Source: Charina bottae | Taxonomy: Eukaryota; Chordata; Lepidosauria; Squamata; Charinaidae | NCBI GenBank assembly: GCA_023362775.1 | Contig: JALMGJ010000020.1 | Coordinates: 4,526,001 to 4,590,000 of the forward strand | Length of the DNA: 64,000 nucleotides | Direction of reading: 5' to 3' | In this document: one piece after another, positions 1 through 10,398 of the stretch | How the letters are laid out: the number at the start of each line of letters is the position of its first letter | How positions within the stretch are numbered: the stretch's first letter is position 1 | Program-made: the position numbers and the translations under genes | Notes under the pieces: model-generated | What the model was told of the DNA's origin: nothing | What the model saw: the letters and a program-made list of their open reading frames with translations, nothing else | Database searches by the model: none

Positions 1-54
1 CCCTGCAACAGGTGCGGGTGCATTTGGTCATGGGGAGGCTGGAGAAAGAGGGTG

Positions 55-650
55 TGGAGTGTGTGTGTGTGTGTGTGCGTGCATCTGATCAGGCTTGGCC
101 AAGGGAGGAGAGTTGTCGGGCCGCCGAGCAGGAGAAGCTGGCTGCGCTCGGCTACTTCAGCCACACCACTCCGCCCCTTGCTGCCCGCTAAAGCTCCCCA
201 GGGTGGCCGCTCCTGCTTATCCTGCTCGGCGGCCCAACAACTCTCCTATCTCGGCCAAGCCTGATCAGATGCACACACACACACACACACTCACAGGACA
301 GACTGCCCTGGCAGGAGCTGGCCGTGCTGGGGGGCTTCAGTGGGTGGCGAGGGGCGGAGTGGTGTGACTGAAGCCTCCCAGCACGGCCAGCTCCTGCCAG
401 GGCAGTCTGTCCTGTGAGTGTGTGTGTGTGTGTGTGTGCATCTGATCGGGCTTGGCCGAGGGAGGAGAGTTGTCCGGCCGCCGAGCAGGAGAAGCAGGAG
501 CCGGCCACCCTGGGGAGCTTCAGCGGGCAGCAAGGGGCGGATTGTTTGGCTGAAGCAGCTGAGCGCAGCCGGCTCCTCCTGCTTCTCCTGCTCTGCGGCG
601 GTGGCAGCAGCAGCGACTCTCCTCCCTCCCTCGGCCAAGCCCGAGGGGGA
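55..650. repeat. Compound palindromic GC-rich array with (GT)n/(CA)n blocks
   Basis: Three large inverted repeats lie end to end. Arms 81-138 and 215-272 are reverse complements with a few mismatches and begin with GCATCTGATC. Arms 290-340 and 368-418 match at 50 of 51 positions around a 27-nt loop. The first arm recurs in direct orientation at 438-495 and has a degraded partner near 572-645, so the period is about 357 bp. Dinucleotide runs (GT at about 55-78, CA at about 273-291, GT at about 417-437) mark the junctions. The loop at 139-214 recurs inverted at about 496-571. Open frames here are by-products of composition. The array probably forms the inside of the hAT element that ends at 1078, but its left end is outside the window. 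Confidence 0.8.
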
Positions 651-827
651 TGGGGCAGTGGTGGGCCTCCATCCCCTCCATCCCCGCCCCTTGTTCCCCG
701 GCTGATAATGATGCTGTGTGCACAGTGCGTGTACTCCGGCCTCCCCTAAACACACCAGCTCTGCCACACCATTTACTGCTAGAAGAAAAAAAAAACCTTT
801 AAAAATTAAAAAAATATATTAAAATCC

Positions 828-945
828 GAGCCAATCATGCTGATGGGGGCGGGGTTTGCAGGCGGGAGCCAATCGTGTGGGGCGGGGGCGGGGTTTGCAG
901 GTGGGAGCCAATTGCGTGGACTGGGGGGCGGGGTTTGGAGGCCGG
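828..945 (+). repeat. Three tandem ~39-bp units, each with a CCAAT box and a GC box
   Basis: Units start at 828, 866 and 905 with GAGCCAAT and continue into GGGGCGGGGTTTG. Each therefore carries a CCAAT pentamer (the NF-Y target) followed about 15-20 bp later by a GGGGCGGGG Sp1-type box. The sequence directly shows the tandem arrangement. That it acts as a promoter or enhancer is inference; there is no open frame of note downstream before the transposon end. Confidence 0.7.
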
Positions 946-1078
946 CATGATGGCATAAGACCCTGTCCCGTTTTGCCATCCCAAAAGTCCCATTTTTGTC
1001 TGAAGGAAATATGGTCAGCCTAGAAATGATGCATATCTAAAAAGTGTGTCACCAACATGAAAAGTTTGGAAAGCTCTG
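946..1078 (+). mobile_element. Right end of a hAT-type element (left end outside the window)
   Basis: The last 60 bp, about 1024-1078 (AAATGATGCATATCTAAAAA through AAGTTTGGAAAGCTCTG), are nearly the same as the right end of the complete MITE at 19237-19495. The terminus is GGAAAGCTCTG and the next 8 bp, TTGTAATG (1079-1086), would be the target duplication. No matching left end is seen, so the element should start before position 1 and may contain the whole palindromic array. It interrupts the R4 sequence that begins at 1087. Confidence 0.65.
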
Positions 1079-1086
1079 TTGTAATG

Positions 1087-1462
1087 TATCGGCATAGTAT
1101 ATGTGCGGATCCAAGCAGTGTGGCCTTTTGTAATTGACAGATGGAAATTTTGTCAATGTGCAGATTTTCTAAGTGCTGTCCAAGGTTTATTGGTATGGCA
1201 CCCAGTGTGCCAATAACCACTAGGACCACCACACCTGGTTTATGCCATAATCTTTCAACTTTGATTTTCAGATCTTGGTACTTTGTGATCTTCTCCAATT
1301 CTATTCTACTATCCCCTGGTAATGCCACATCAATTATCCACACTTTCTTCTTTTCAACCACAGTTAAATCTGGTGTGTTATGCACCAAGACTTTATCAGT
1401 TTGTATTTGGAAATCTCACAATATTTTAACCTGCTCATTTTCGACTACTTTTTAAACAGGAA
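1087..1462 (-). pseudogene. R4/Dong-type LINE, C-terminal endonuclease fragment
   Basis: The minus-strand frame (about 1385 down to 1087, with an earlier part to 1462 containing a stop) carries VENEQVKIL, PDLTVVEKKKVWIIDVALPGD and LGAIPINLGQHL. This is the restriction-like PD-(D/E)XK endonuclease and tail found at the C-terminus of R4/Dong retrotransposons; the same block occurs at 9440-9895 in the longer R4 copy. Only the last ~120 residues remain, and the hAT end at 1078 cuts it. Class call is confident; subfamily is not determined. Confidence 0.75.
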
Positions 1463-1758
1463 GGGTGGGCAGCAACTTCCCTGACATTGGCTCGACCTAG
1501 AAGGACCTCTTGGCCCCACTTCTGAGGAGCTTGGCATCCACCCTCAAGGCAACAGCTGCCACTGATTCTGCATTTTTTCTGCGGTGGTACCACAGAACCT
1601 TCCAGGAGATTGCAGTTTCCATTAAACCTCCTGCATGTTCTGCGTCAGCTGCATATTAGATAATCAAGCCCTTCATCCAGGCCATAAAAAAAATTTTTGA
1701 ATTCTACAGGGCCCAGGACAGCATCCTCTGGCACTCCACTCAGTATGACTCTCTAAGC

Positions 1759-2031
1759 CAGAACTTTCCAAACTGTGTGTCGCGACACAAAAGTGTGTCG
1801 CTTTTGTGTCGCCACACACAGTCTGGTGTGTCGCCACACAACCCGGAAGCACTGATCATCATCAGCGCTTCCGGGTTTTCCCGCGGCGACACACCAACTG
1901 CAGAGTGCAAAACCTGAAAGCGGCAGCAGCGCTTCCGGGTTTTTGCGCGCTGCCGCACTTCCGGGTTTTCCTGCGGCGACACACCAACGCCGGTTGGTGT
2001 GTCGCCGCGGGAAAAACTTTGGAAAGCCCTG
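1759..2031. mobile_element. hAT MITE with perfect 8-bp TSD
   Basis: The left end CAGAACTTTCCAAACTGTG and the right end TTTGGAAAGCCCTG are inverted repeats, and CTCTAAGC occurs at both 1751-1758 and 2032-2039. The 273-bp interior has no coding frame of transposase type. It carries CTTCCGGG octamers at about 1868, 1932 and 1958, an inverted one near 1842, and repeated GTGTCGC/GCGACAC blocks. It belongs to the same family as the copies at 19237 and 54513 and sits inside the CR1 remnant. Confidence 0.9.
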
Positions 2032-3150
2032 CTCTAAGCTGTTTTGGAGCCTTTTATGGAATTCTCTATGGGTGGTCATTCAGCCAATTATAAATTATTT
2101 TAATGGCTTATCATTTAGCCCGTATTTTGCTATTTTCTTTACAAGGAGTCACAAGAGACTTTATCAAATGCTTTGCTGAAGTTAAGATACACTACATCCA
2201 TGGCATTTCCCCAATCTATTAAGCTAGTAACTATGTATTTTTTAAAAAAGTGGTAATTTTAGTCTGGTATGACTAGTTTGTGACATACCCACACTGGCTC
2301 TTATTAATTGTTATGTTCCTATTCAAATGCTTGGAGACATGCTGTTTAATCATCTGTGAGGGAATCTTGCTCAGTATAGATGTCAAGGCAACAGATTTGT
2401 AATTTCCCAGAGCCTCCCTTTTTCTTTTTTGAATATTTGCTCTGTCCCATTTCTGGCACCGTGCCTGTTCTCCAGGAGTTCTGAAAGATTACAGGCAGCA
2501 GTTCTGCAATCATATCTGTTAGTTTCTTCTATATCCTAGGATGTAATTCATCTGGCCCTGGAGCCTTGAACTCATTTAAATTTCCTTTGCCCTCTTCTTG
2601 TCTATCTGGAGTTGGAGTTTAGGCTTTCTGACAAAGTTCCTACTGCTTCTGGTGACTATCAAGTATTCTTCTTTGGCTGTGTTCCCCTCTATACATGACA
2701 CATTTTCTCTTCAATAATTTAGAGATCTCTGCATATATCCATGTTGGCCTCTTTTGATTTTCCCCATTTTTCCTTTCAGTAGGAATTGTTGGGGATAACA
2801 CCTTCAGCACCTCATTTCCCAGGATCTCCCATCTTTCCCAGATACTTTTCTCCTTTAGGAGTTCAAGCCATTGGATCTGATTTATCTTCTTCTGAATTCA
2901 TTGAAATCTGCTCCTCTGAAACCCAGGATGTACACTGGACTCTTCTCTATTCCTCCTCCCCTTGAGATCACAAAGTCAAGGACAGCAGGGTCCCTTCCTC
3001 CCAAGGTTCCATCACCTTCACTTCTTCCACCAATCTCTAATAGCTGGCTCCCTAGCAACTACTTCTACCTTTTGACAAACAAAGTTGTCAGCAAGAGACA
3101 ATAGGAATTTATTGGACCTCTGACTCTTCATAGAATTAGTTGAAATCTCC

Positions 3151-4191
3151 AGTGGCTTTCTTATATGCAGCTTATAGAGAAATTTAAGTTAGATAAAAAA
3201 GACTTTGGATTTCAACAGAGTAAATCGGAATTTGAAATACAACTTTGTGAAAAAGATGAACATTTAATTGCTAAAATGTATAAACTATTGCTGAGAAGAG
3301 AAATGGTGGAAGAACAAGTTAAAGATTGTATGATTAAATGGGCACAAAATATTGGTCACAATATACATATGCAGCAATGGGAAAATATGTGGATTAAAGG
3401 ATTGAAGTTTACTTTGTGTTATAATCTGAAGGAAAATTTCTATAAGATGATGTATCGATGGTATATGACCCCCCAAAAACTTGCAAAAATATATGGGACT
3501 GTTTCTAACATTTGTTGGAAATGTAATAAAGAGGGGTCGTTCTACCACATGTGGTGGACATGTAAGATTGCAAAGAAATTTTGGACTCAAATATATACGA
3601 TGATGCAGAGTATATTACAAATACAGATTCCGTTTAAACCAGAATTATTCCTGTTGGGAATATTGGATTTACAAATAGAAAAACATTCTGTTAGAATTAT
3701 ACAATATATGATAACAGCAGCAAGACTTCTTTATGCACAATTTTGGAAAACTCAGACTTTACCAACAGTACAAGAGTGGATGTTAAAATTGATGGACATG
3801 GCAGAAAAATGATAAATTGACTTGTTTATTGAAAGAAAACTCAAGTTATCAATATCTCAAAGAGTGGAAACCATTGATGGACTATTTGCGAAATGCAGGA
3901 GGGGTGAAGCTTACATGGGGTTTTGAAGAGTAGATTAAATATAATAGAGTATATTAGACAAAGAATTATTTCTATCTATTGAATGAAAAACCAACATTTA
4001 AGACAGACTCTTTTATTTACATGACCAGAGATAGATTGGAAGTTACCCATTTTTCATATCTTTTTCTTTATCTTACTTTACTACACTTTTTCTTTTCTTT
4101 TTCTTTATTTTGTATTTCTATTTCTTTTTCAGTTTCTAACTTTTAACTATGTATTTTAAAATCCTAATAAAATTTTTATATATATATAAAA
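3151..4191 (+). mobile_element. 5'-truncated L1 LINE with 9-bp TSD
   Basis: GAAATCTCC is present immediately before (3142-3150) and after (4192-4200) the copy. The insert runs from the end of ORF2 through a 3' UTR of pyrimidine-rich sequence to AATAAAATTTTTATATATAT. The insertion separates two parts of the older CR1. About 1 kb of a normally ~6-kb element is present, the usual result of incomplete target-primed reverse transcription. Confidence 0.9.
3165..3812 (+). pseudogene. L1 ORF2 C-terminal domain, open but truncated
   Basis: This 215-residue frame has no internal stop. It shows the L1 ORF2 C-terminal pattern: WENMWIKGLKF, NFYKMMYRWYMTP, then a cysteine-rich segment with CWKC and HMWWTC, then TAARLLYAQFWK and a helical end. 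Reverse transcriptase and endonuclease domains are missing, so the assigned start is only the first Met in the fragment. A minus-strand relative lies at 23790-24560. Confidence 0.85.
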
Positions 4192-4440
4192 GAAATCTCC
4201 CATTGTCACCATTGCCAGCCTCTTTGCAAAATTTGGTCAGCTGACACAGAATGGCCTCAGCCATACCTTCCACCTGTCCAAGCGATCAATAATAAACTCC
4301 TGCAATGATTTTGTTTTTCTTACCCTTACGCAAATACTCTCAACAGGATTTCCGTGCTCTGATTTGTGAATTTCCGTGTATCCATATATGGTTTTGTACA
4401 GCACAACAACCCCTAACTTTTTGTCCACTTTGAAATCAGT

Positions 4441-5298
4441 GTAATGTAGTCACTACAAATATACGTAACATTTATATAACAGAATGCCTTATTATAACAG
4501 TGGAAATAATGAGTGGTTGAAAGGATGTGTGGGGAGGGAACTTCTTTTGCTGCAAACTGCAGAAAGATTTCCTTCTGGAGTAGCAGCTGAGAAGCTCTTG
4601 ACTGACGGAGCTGTTCCCCTGGATTAAGGCCATTAAATAACAGTGAAAAGCAGATCTTCTTGAAAAACTAAAGGGTGAGTCACACCCCCTGAATTCATAT
4701 AAAAAGTGAACCTACTGGTAATTACCAGGGTGTGAATTGTTTTACCTTAATTACCTGACAGTCTTGACAGTGCTTTAATTTATGTCCTTAAGCTGTCTAT
4801 CTGCCAACATTAAAAGTTAATTCTATAATTAATTTAATATTAATAGTAACCTTTTAAGTGTTTATAAGAGGTTTATGAGTTAATGGGATTCACAGTAACA
4901 AAACAGGAAACTCTTAAGAGAAAAAAAAATTCTACAGAACATTCTTCAGTTTGCTATTGCAAATGGTACCGTTAGCGTCTAGTTTCCATTTTCTCCCTGT
5001 AAGAGCCACAGTATTTTTCTGACTGACACATTAATCTTAAACACATTAGTCCTAATCCACTGGCCACACTGTGCAATAGTGGCTGTTAATGCAGACCCTT
5101 GGAACATCTGGTCAAATGTTCTATATCTTCAAGGTAGTGACAGGGTGGATCAATGCAGTTTTCCTTAGATAGCCTGGGACAGTGACCATCAAGACTTGGG
5201 TTAGGGACAGTTGATGGATGAAATGCAGCCTTTTCTCTTTCCATCTTGACTCTGGTTCCATACATATATGTACAGTATATATGGGGAGATGGTGATCC
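4441..5298. other. No recognised feature
   Basis: AT-rich sequence without a convincing open frame, repeat or RNA gene. It contains short A/T runs only. Confidence 0.5.
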
Positions 5299-5313
5299 AA
5301 AAGAAGAGTAAGT

Positions 5314-5647
5314 AAAGGTAAAGGTTCCCCCCGCACATTTGTGCAGTCATGTCCGACTCTAGGGGCCGGTGCTCATCTCCGTTTGTTAGTCGAAGAGCCA
5401 ACGTTGTCCGAAGACGCTTCCATGGTCATGTGGCCGGCATGGCACACGCGGAACACTGTTACCTACCCACCGAACTGGTACCTATTAATCTACTTGCATT
5501 TGCATGCTTTTGAATTGCTAGGTTGGCAAGAGTTGGAGCTAGTGCGGGAGCTCACTCCGTCATGCGGGACTAGGGATTCGAACCTCCAAACTTGCGACCT
5601 TCCGATCGACAAGCCTGGCATCTTACCCGCTGAGCCACCATGCCCCT
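5314..5647 (-). mobile_element. Sauria-type tRNA-derived SINE, full length, 15-bp TSD
   Basis: AAAAGAAGAGTAAGT flanks the element at 5299-5313 and 5648-5662. The tRNA-like head is on the minus strand: A box TGGCTCAGCGG (complement at about 5627-5637) and B box GTTCGAATCC (complement at 5574-5583), starting with AGGGGCATGG. The tail on the minus strand contains AGAGTCGGACATGACTGC and ends in ACCTTTACCTTTACT. Length and tail match the squamate Sauria SINE family. Open frames across it are not genes. Confidence 0.92.
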
Positions 5648-5939
5648 AAAAGAAGAGTAAGTTGGCATAAATGGATTCCTTGACCCCTTGGGGGTCAACT
5701 TGGAAAATCCTTCCTTGAATAGAGGTGGGGGCCTCAGGCACAATCTTTCCCCTATTTTCCTCCCTGCTTTGTCTTCTGTGCCTAGGAAGATTAAGACCGT
5801 TTCGCAAGCTCAACAGCAGCATGGTGATCTTAACGATCCTTCTTTAGATGATAAAGGGACTTAGAAATAACATCTCAAAAATAACCATGACCTAGCCCCA
5901 GGTGTAAGGTCACACAGCAACATATTTAAGGATTCCCTT

Positions 5940-6070
5940 ACTAACTTTGCTCAGACTGAAGAAGCTCCTTGGATAAGGAGCGAAACGTTTCCACTGAGAA
6001 AATAGAAATCCAGTTGACATGATTCAAGCTACAGACAATTCCACCTGGATGACTGAGAACCTTCATAGAC
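5940..6070 (+). repeat. Possible 3' fragment of a dispersed retroelement
   Basis: The stretch CTGAAGAAGCTCCTTGGATA followed by GGAGCGAAACG resembles a repeat common in fish and reptile genomes (CTGAAGAAGC..GGATGAG..GAAACG), often next to Penelope-like elements. The resemblance is from memory and short. A 74-residue frame at 6019-6243 overlaps it but has no recognisable domain. Confidence 0.3.
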
Positions 6071-6439
6071 ATATCTATCTGCTGAGGTTTTTACTTGCAG
6101 TGGTTTATTCCTTCTGTAAGGATAAAGAAGTTACTAGAATGATCTTCATCTACCTAATGGGTTTTAGTGGCATCCGAGGAACTCTGGAAGATTTTGCAGG
6201 TGGTATGGATGGTGCTCTTGCAAACACCCTGGTCACATTGTAGAACAGAGAATTCACTTAGTTGATACAATTGCTACCAAATGACACTTTCCTATTGGCA
6301 AAGCCGAATTATTTGGGCTGTGCAAAGCATGAAAGTACAAAGTACATGAGCACAAGTGAAGCACCTGTCCTTGAAGCTTCATCCTTTGCAAAGCTTGCTC
6401 GGCTACTTTGCCAGCTGTTCCTGGCCCATGTGTCCAAGG

Positions 6440-8440
6440 ACAGCCTTCAACAGTAGACCTAATAAGAGGGGATATATGAAACATGTGAGGGAACTATGGA
6501 TGGACAGAAGACCTGCATCCACACTAAGTGAGAAACAGGTAGTTACCCAATGCTTCAACATAGTGAAAAGGAAGCTGCTCTCAGAACTTGAGATAGACCA
6601 ACTACATATTATATCCCAAATTCAAGAAGACCCGGAAAAACAACTGGAGGTGCAGCCAACACCTGAAGCTGGAACGTCACTGCCACCCCCTCCATTACAG
6701 AGCACAGCAGCTGATATGAGGCAAAAGATCATGGATAAACTAGCTACAGTCAACTCTCGAGACCGATTACCAAGGCTCAGTGGAGAAATACCATCAGATA
6801 GTATGCTAGAAGATGCCAACAGAGCCCTCACAACAATCCCTACTACCTCTATAACTCAAACCAATGAACTGATATATGCTACAGCCACTGTAATCCTAGA
6901 GATGCTTGGCTACATGATCAAGAACAGCAGTACATACCCCCCCCCCCAGAAAATGAGGTTGGAGGCTAAGATCAAGGCAACTCGGAGAGAAGTTAGTCAG
7001 CTGGTGGAGCTACAGAAGGGTGTGGAGATTAAGGATAAGACTTGGCTACTGAAAAAATACAAGAGCCTTATTCCACCTGAAGCCCTAGAGACTGCTAAAC
7101 AAAGGCTCACAACACAGGCTACCAGGCTAAGGAGATATACTAGAGAAGTAGAGGCCAAGAAGATAAATGCCATGTTCGCCAAAGAACCATCCAAGGTGTA
7201 CTCCCAACTGCAGTGCAACAACACAGTAATAGCAGAGTCACCAACAGCAGAAACGGAACGGTACTGGAAGAACATATGGGAGAAAGAGAAGACACATAAC
7301 AGCAGTGCAAAATGGCTGCAGGACCTGAGAGCAGACCACAGAAATCTCCCAGAGCAGGAACCAGTCACCATCACAGTGGCAGACATCCAACAGTGTGTCA
7401 AAAACATGAAGAGCTGGACAGCACCTGGCCCGGACATGATCCACACCTACTGGCTAAAGAAACTAACAGCAGTGCATGAACGCCTAGCAGCACAGATGAA
7501 CCAGCTGCTTGCATCAGGCTCCCACCCAGACTGGCTAACACAAGGTAGGACAGTGATGATCATGAAAGACCCCAACAAGGGAACAATACCATCCAACTAC
7601 CTGCCTCCCCACATCATGGAAAGTCCTATCAGGCATCATAGCCGCCAAGCTGCAGGACCATATGGGCCAGTACATGAGCACAGCTCAGAAGGGCATTGGG
7701 AACAACACCAGAGGCTCCAAACACCAGTTGCTCATAGACAGAGCAGTCACCCAAGACTCAAGGTCTAGACAGACCAATCTGAGCACAGCATGGATTGATT
7801 ACAGGAAAGCCTATGACTCAGTGCCACACACATGGATCTGTGAATGCCTGGCGCTATACAAAGTCAATAGGACAATAAGGACCTTCCTCAAGAACTCAGT
7901 GGGACTGTGGAAGACAACACTGGAAATCAACTCAAGACAGTTCGCACAAGTGGCCATCAAGTGTGGCATATACCAAGGTGATGCACTGTCCCCACTACTG
8001 TTCTGCATGGGCTTGTACCCCCTCAGCCAGATTATCACAAGAACTGGATACGGATACAAGTTCAAGAGTGGAAGTACCATCAGCCACCTCCTCTACATGG
8101 ATGACATCAAGCTGTATGCTAAGACTGAACGAGACATCGACTCACTGATCCACCTGACACGGATCTACAGTGAGGACATTGGGATGTCATTCGGACTAGA
8201 GAAGTGTGGCTGGATGGTAGTAAAGAGAGGGAAGGGAGTTAAGACTGATGGGGTGGAGCTACCAGCAGCCCACATAGCAGACATACAGACCAGCTACAAG
8301 TATCTTGGTATCCCACAGTCACATGGGAACCACGATGAGGAGGCAAGGAAGACAGCAACATCCAAGTACCACCAAAGGATAAGACAGATCCTGAAGAGCC
8401 AGCTCAATGGGAAGAACAAGATCCACACCATCAACATGTA
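6440..8440 (+). pseudogene. R4/Dong LINE, N-terminal and reverse transcriptase part
   Basis: Two overlapping frames make up one ancestral ORF. The first (to 7768) is R4-like from about 6468 to 7600: GYMKHVRELW, then MKSWTAPGPDMIHTYWLKKL and LTQGRTVMIMKDPNKG. Near 7595-7615 the reading frame shifts to the second (7662-8453): IGNNTRGSKHQLLIDRAV, WIDYRKAYDSVPHTWI (motif A), GIYQGDALSPLLF (motif B) and LLYMDDIKLYAKTE (YMDD catalytic motif). A poly-C run sits near 6941-6950. The copy is then broken by an L2 fragment at 8441. The RT catalytic residues survive but the frameshift makes it inactive. Confidence 0.85.
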
Positions 8441-8760
8441 CCCCCGGAGGTGAGGCAGGCCCCATCGCTCCCGGCCTTCCAGAAGAATTTAAAGACCTGG
8501 TTCTGCTGCCTCGCCTAGGATGGGAAGGGCAACAGCTTCTCCTGGGGATGGCTGGTGCCATAGAGCCCTCTTTTAAATATGATATTATCGCCCCTTGGAT
8601 TTTATACTTAATTTATTTTTTACTTGTATGGTGTTTATATTGCATTGTATTATATTTTATGTATTTTAATTGTTGATTTCTTTGTAAACTGCCCAGAGTC
8701 CCACCTTCAGGGGAGATGGGTGGTGATAAAAATCGGAGAAATAAATAAATAAATAAAATA
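8441..8760 (+). mobile_element. L2 3' end inserted inside the R4 ORF
   Basis: R4 coding sequence stops in a Tyr codon at 8440 and resumes in a Tyr codon at 8761. The intervening 320 bp begins with the last codons of an L2 ORF (PPEVRQAPSLPAFQKNLKTW, stop) and continues through a 3' UTR ending GCCCAGAGTCCCACCTTCAG, GGGAGATGGGTGG and (AAAT)n. The same ending is present at 19010-19104 and 23720-23785. A long TSD is not evident; only a few bases (TA/ATA) could be duplicated. Confidence 0.9.
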
Positions 8761-9895
8761 TATGCCCTGCCAGTCATCAGATACCCTGCCGGTATAGTGA
8801 GCTGGCCAAAGGAGGACATGGAGGCTGCTGATGTGAAGACCCGGAAGCTCCTCACAATGTACAGAGGCTTTCACCCCAAGTCCAACACTCAGAGACTGTA
8901 CACCAGCCGGAAAGAGGGTGTGCAAGGTCTGGTGAGTGTCAAAGCCACTGTCCTTGATGAGACCCAGAGCATCCAGGAGTACATCAGTAAGATGGCACCT
9001 AAAGATGAGCTGCTGAGAGAATGCCTGAGGCAGCAGCAGACATGGAAGAAAGATCAAGCAGAGTAAGTGCCATAGCAAGACAAGACCCTGCATGGGATGT
9101 ACCATTGACAGAGAGCTGAGGTGGCTGACCTTGGGAACTCCTACCAGTGGCTGGAAAGTGCTGGACTAAAAGACTGCACTGAGGCACTGCTCATAGCAGC
9201 ACAAGAACAGGCACTAAGCACCAGATCCATAGAAGCAGGGGTCTACCACACTAGACAGGACTGAAGGTTCAGACTGTGCAGAGAGGCCTCAGAGACAGTC
9301 CAACACATAGTGGCAGGGTGTAAGATGCAGGCAGAAATAGCATACACTGAACGGCACAACCAAGTAGCTGGCATTGTGTACAGGAACATCTGCACAGCGT
9401 ATGGGCTAGACCCTTCCTGGTCCAGATGGGAGATTCCACAGAAGGTCATGGAGAATGACAGGGCTAAGATCCTGTGGGATTTCCAGATCCAGACAGACAG
9501 GCAGGTACTGGCCAGTCAACCAGACATCGTGGTAGTAGACAAGGACCAGAAGACGGCGGTGGTGATAGATGTAGCGGTGCCAAGTGACAGCAACATCAGG
9601 AAGAAGGAGTATGAGAAGCTGGAGAAGTACCAGGGCCTGAAGGAAGATGTGGAAAATGAAGGCCAAAGTGGTCCCAGTGGTGGTCGGAGCACTCGGGGCT
9701 GTGACTCCTAAGCTGGGAGAGTGGCTCCAACAGATCCCAGGAGCAACATCAGAGCTCTCTGTCCAGAGGAGTGTAATGCTAGGAACAGCTAAGATACTGC
9801 GCAGAACCCTCAAACTCCCAGTAGAGGACCTGAGGTTGAGGAAGACACATACCACCCATAGGGGTAAGAAGGGAATTTTCCTGACTCCAGAATGA
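8761..9895 (+). pseudogene. R4/Dong LINE, C-terminal part with restriction-like endonuclease
   Basis: Sequence resumes as YALPVIRYPAGIVSWPKED, then TRKLLTMYRGFHPKSNTQRL and EYISKMAPKDELLRECLRQQ. After stops near 9064 and 9261, a region with LCREASETVQHIVAGC corresponds to the R4 zinc knuckle; the usual first cysteine pair is reduced, with Phe at an expected Cys. The endonuclease follows: DRAKILWDFQIQTDRQ, QPDIVVVDKDQKTAVVIDVA (PD..D core) and PSDSNIRKKE. A frameshift near 9650-9700 moves the last block (VVPVVVGALGAVTPKLGEWL through LGTAKILRRTLKL, to 9895) into another frame. Confidence 0.85.
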
Positions 9896-10398
9896 TTCTG
9901 GACAGTGGTGTCCTTCCAGAGGGAGTTAGACTTTCCCAGTCCCCCAGGTCACATTTGGGGACTGAAGGTGTCCTCCCGGAGGAAGTAAGACTTTCCCAGT
10001 CCCCACCATCGGAAGCAGCAGCCCCAATTGTTCTACCAACGGGGGTTCACTTAACCCGGTTTGCCAAACCAGATCTAACAATGTCCTTTGGCAGAGGACA
10101 AAGGACATCACCGTACCCATATCGAGAAATGGAGGAGTTACAGCAATTAGCGACAGATTGCCAACTGGAGATGAGATGGCGGCAGCCCGGAGCTCGGCCC
10201 AAAACCCAGTATGCGGAAGCAGCCTGGACTACCAACCCTGCGTTTCACAAAAAACAAGATAGCTGGTCATCGGCTGTTGGGCGAGATGCGGACCCCGGGG
10301 CTGCACCGCATGTTACAGTACAGCGTGATCCAGATCCCACACGGGGTAACGCCTTGGAGTGGTGGAATCCCAAATTACAGAACTTGGAGGCCGTGTAG
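9892..10398 (+). pseudogene. N-terminal part of Ty3/gypsy gag, separated by a frameshift
   Basis: This 168-residue frame precedes the gag capsid-like frame and overlaps it in another phase, with the shift placed at about 10360-10395. It starts with a tandem repeat of about 60 bp: VLPEGVRLSQSP at 9907-9945 is followed by VLPEEVRLSQSP at 9970-10005. The rest is charged and Trp/Gln-rich without a known fold. It could be leader sequence rather than coding. Its boundary with the R4 3' end is near 9895. Confidence 0.5.

Larger units (their letters stand above)
1480..4440 (-). pseudogene. Old degenerate CR1-clade LINE (host of two later insertions)
   Basis: Read on the minus strand and skipping the insertions at 1759-2031 and 3151-4191, CR1-type landmarks appear in order: an endonuclease-like stretch at 4237-4428 (LGVVVLY, then ESICVRVR), GPDELHPRI near 2550, SWRTGTVPE near 2470, NAMDVVYLNFSKAFDKVSC near 2170-2220 (RT motif A), and GVPEDAVLGPVEFKNFFYGL near 1700 (RT motif B region). 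Many stops and frameshifts interrupt the frame. Nothing is functional. The 5' end is not resolved beyond 4440. Confidence 0.75.

Noticed and set aside
188..767. Several overlapping frames of 90-158 residues on both strands
   Set aside because: They arise from GC-rich palindromic repeats and GT runs, overlap each other and show no domain.
5341..5649. 102-residue frame beginning MQSCPTLGAGAHLR
   Set aside because: Translation of the SINE at 5314-5647; similar frames recur in other SINE copies.
5965..5995. Possible hammerhead ribozyme core (GGATAAGGAGCGAAAC)
   Set aside because: Lacks the CUGANGA core and a plausible stem I/III pairing; resemblance is only to the GAAA part.
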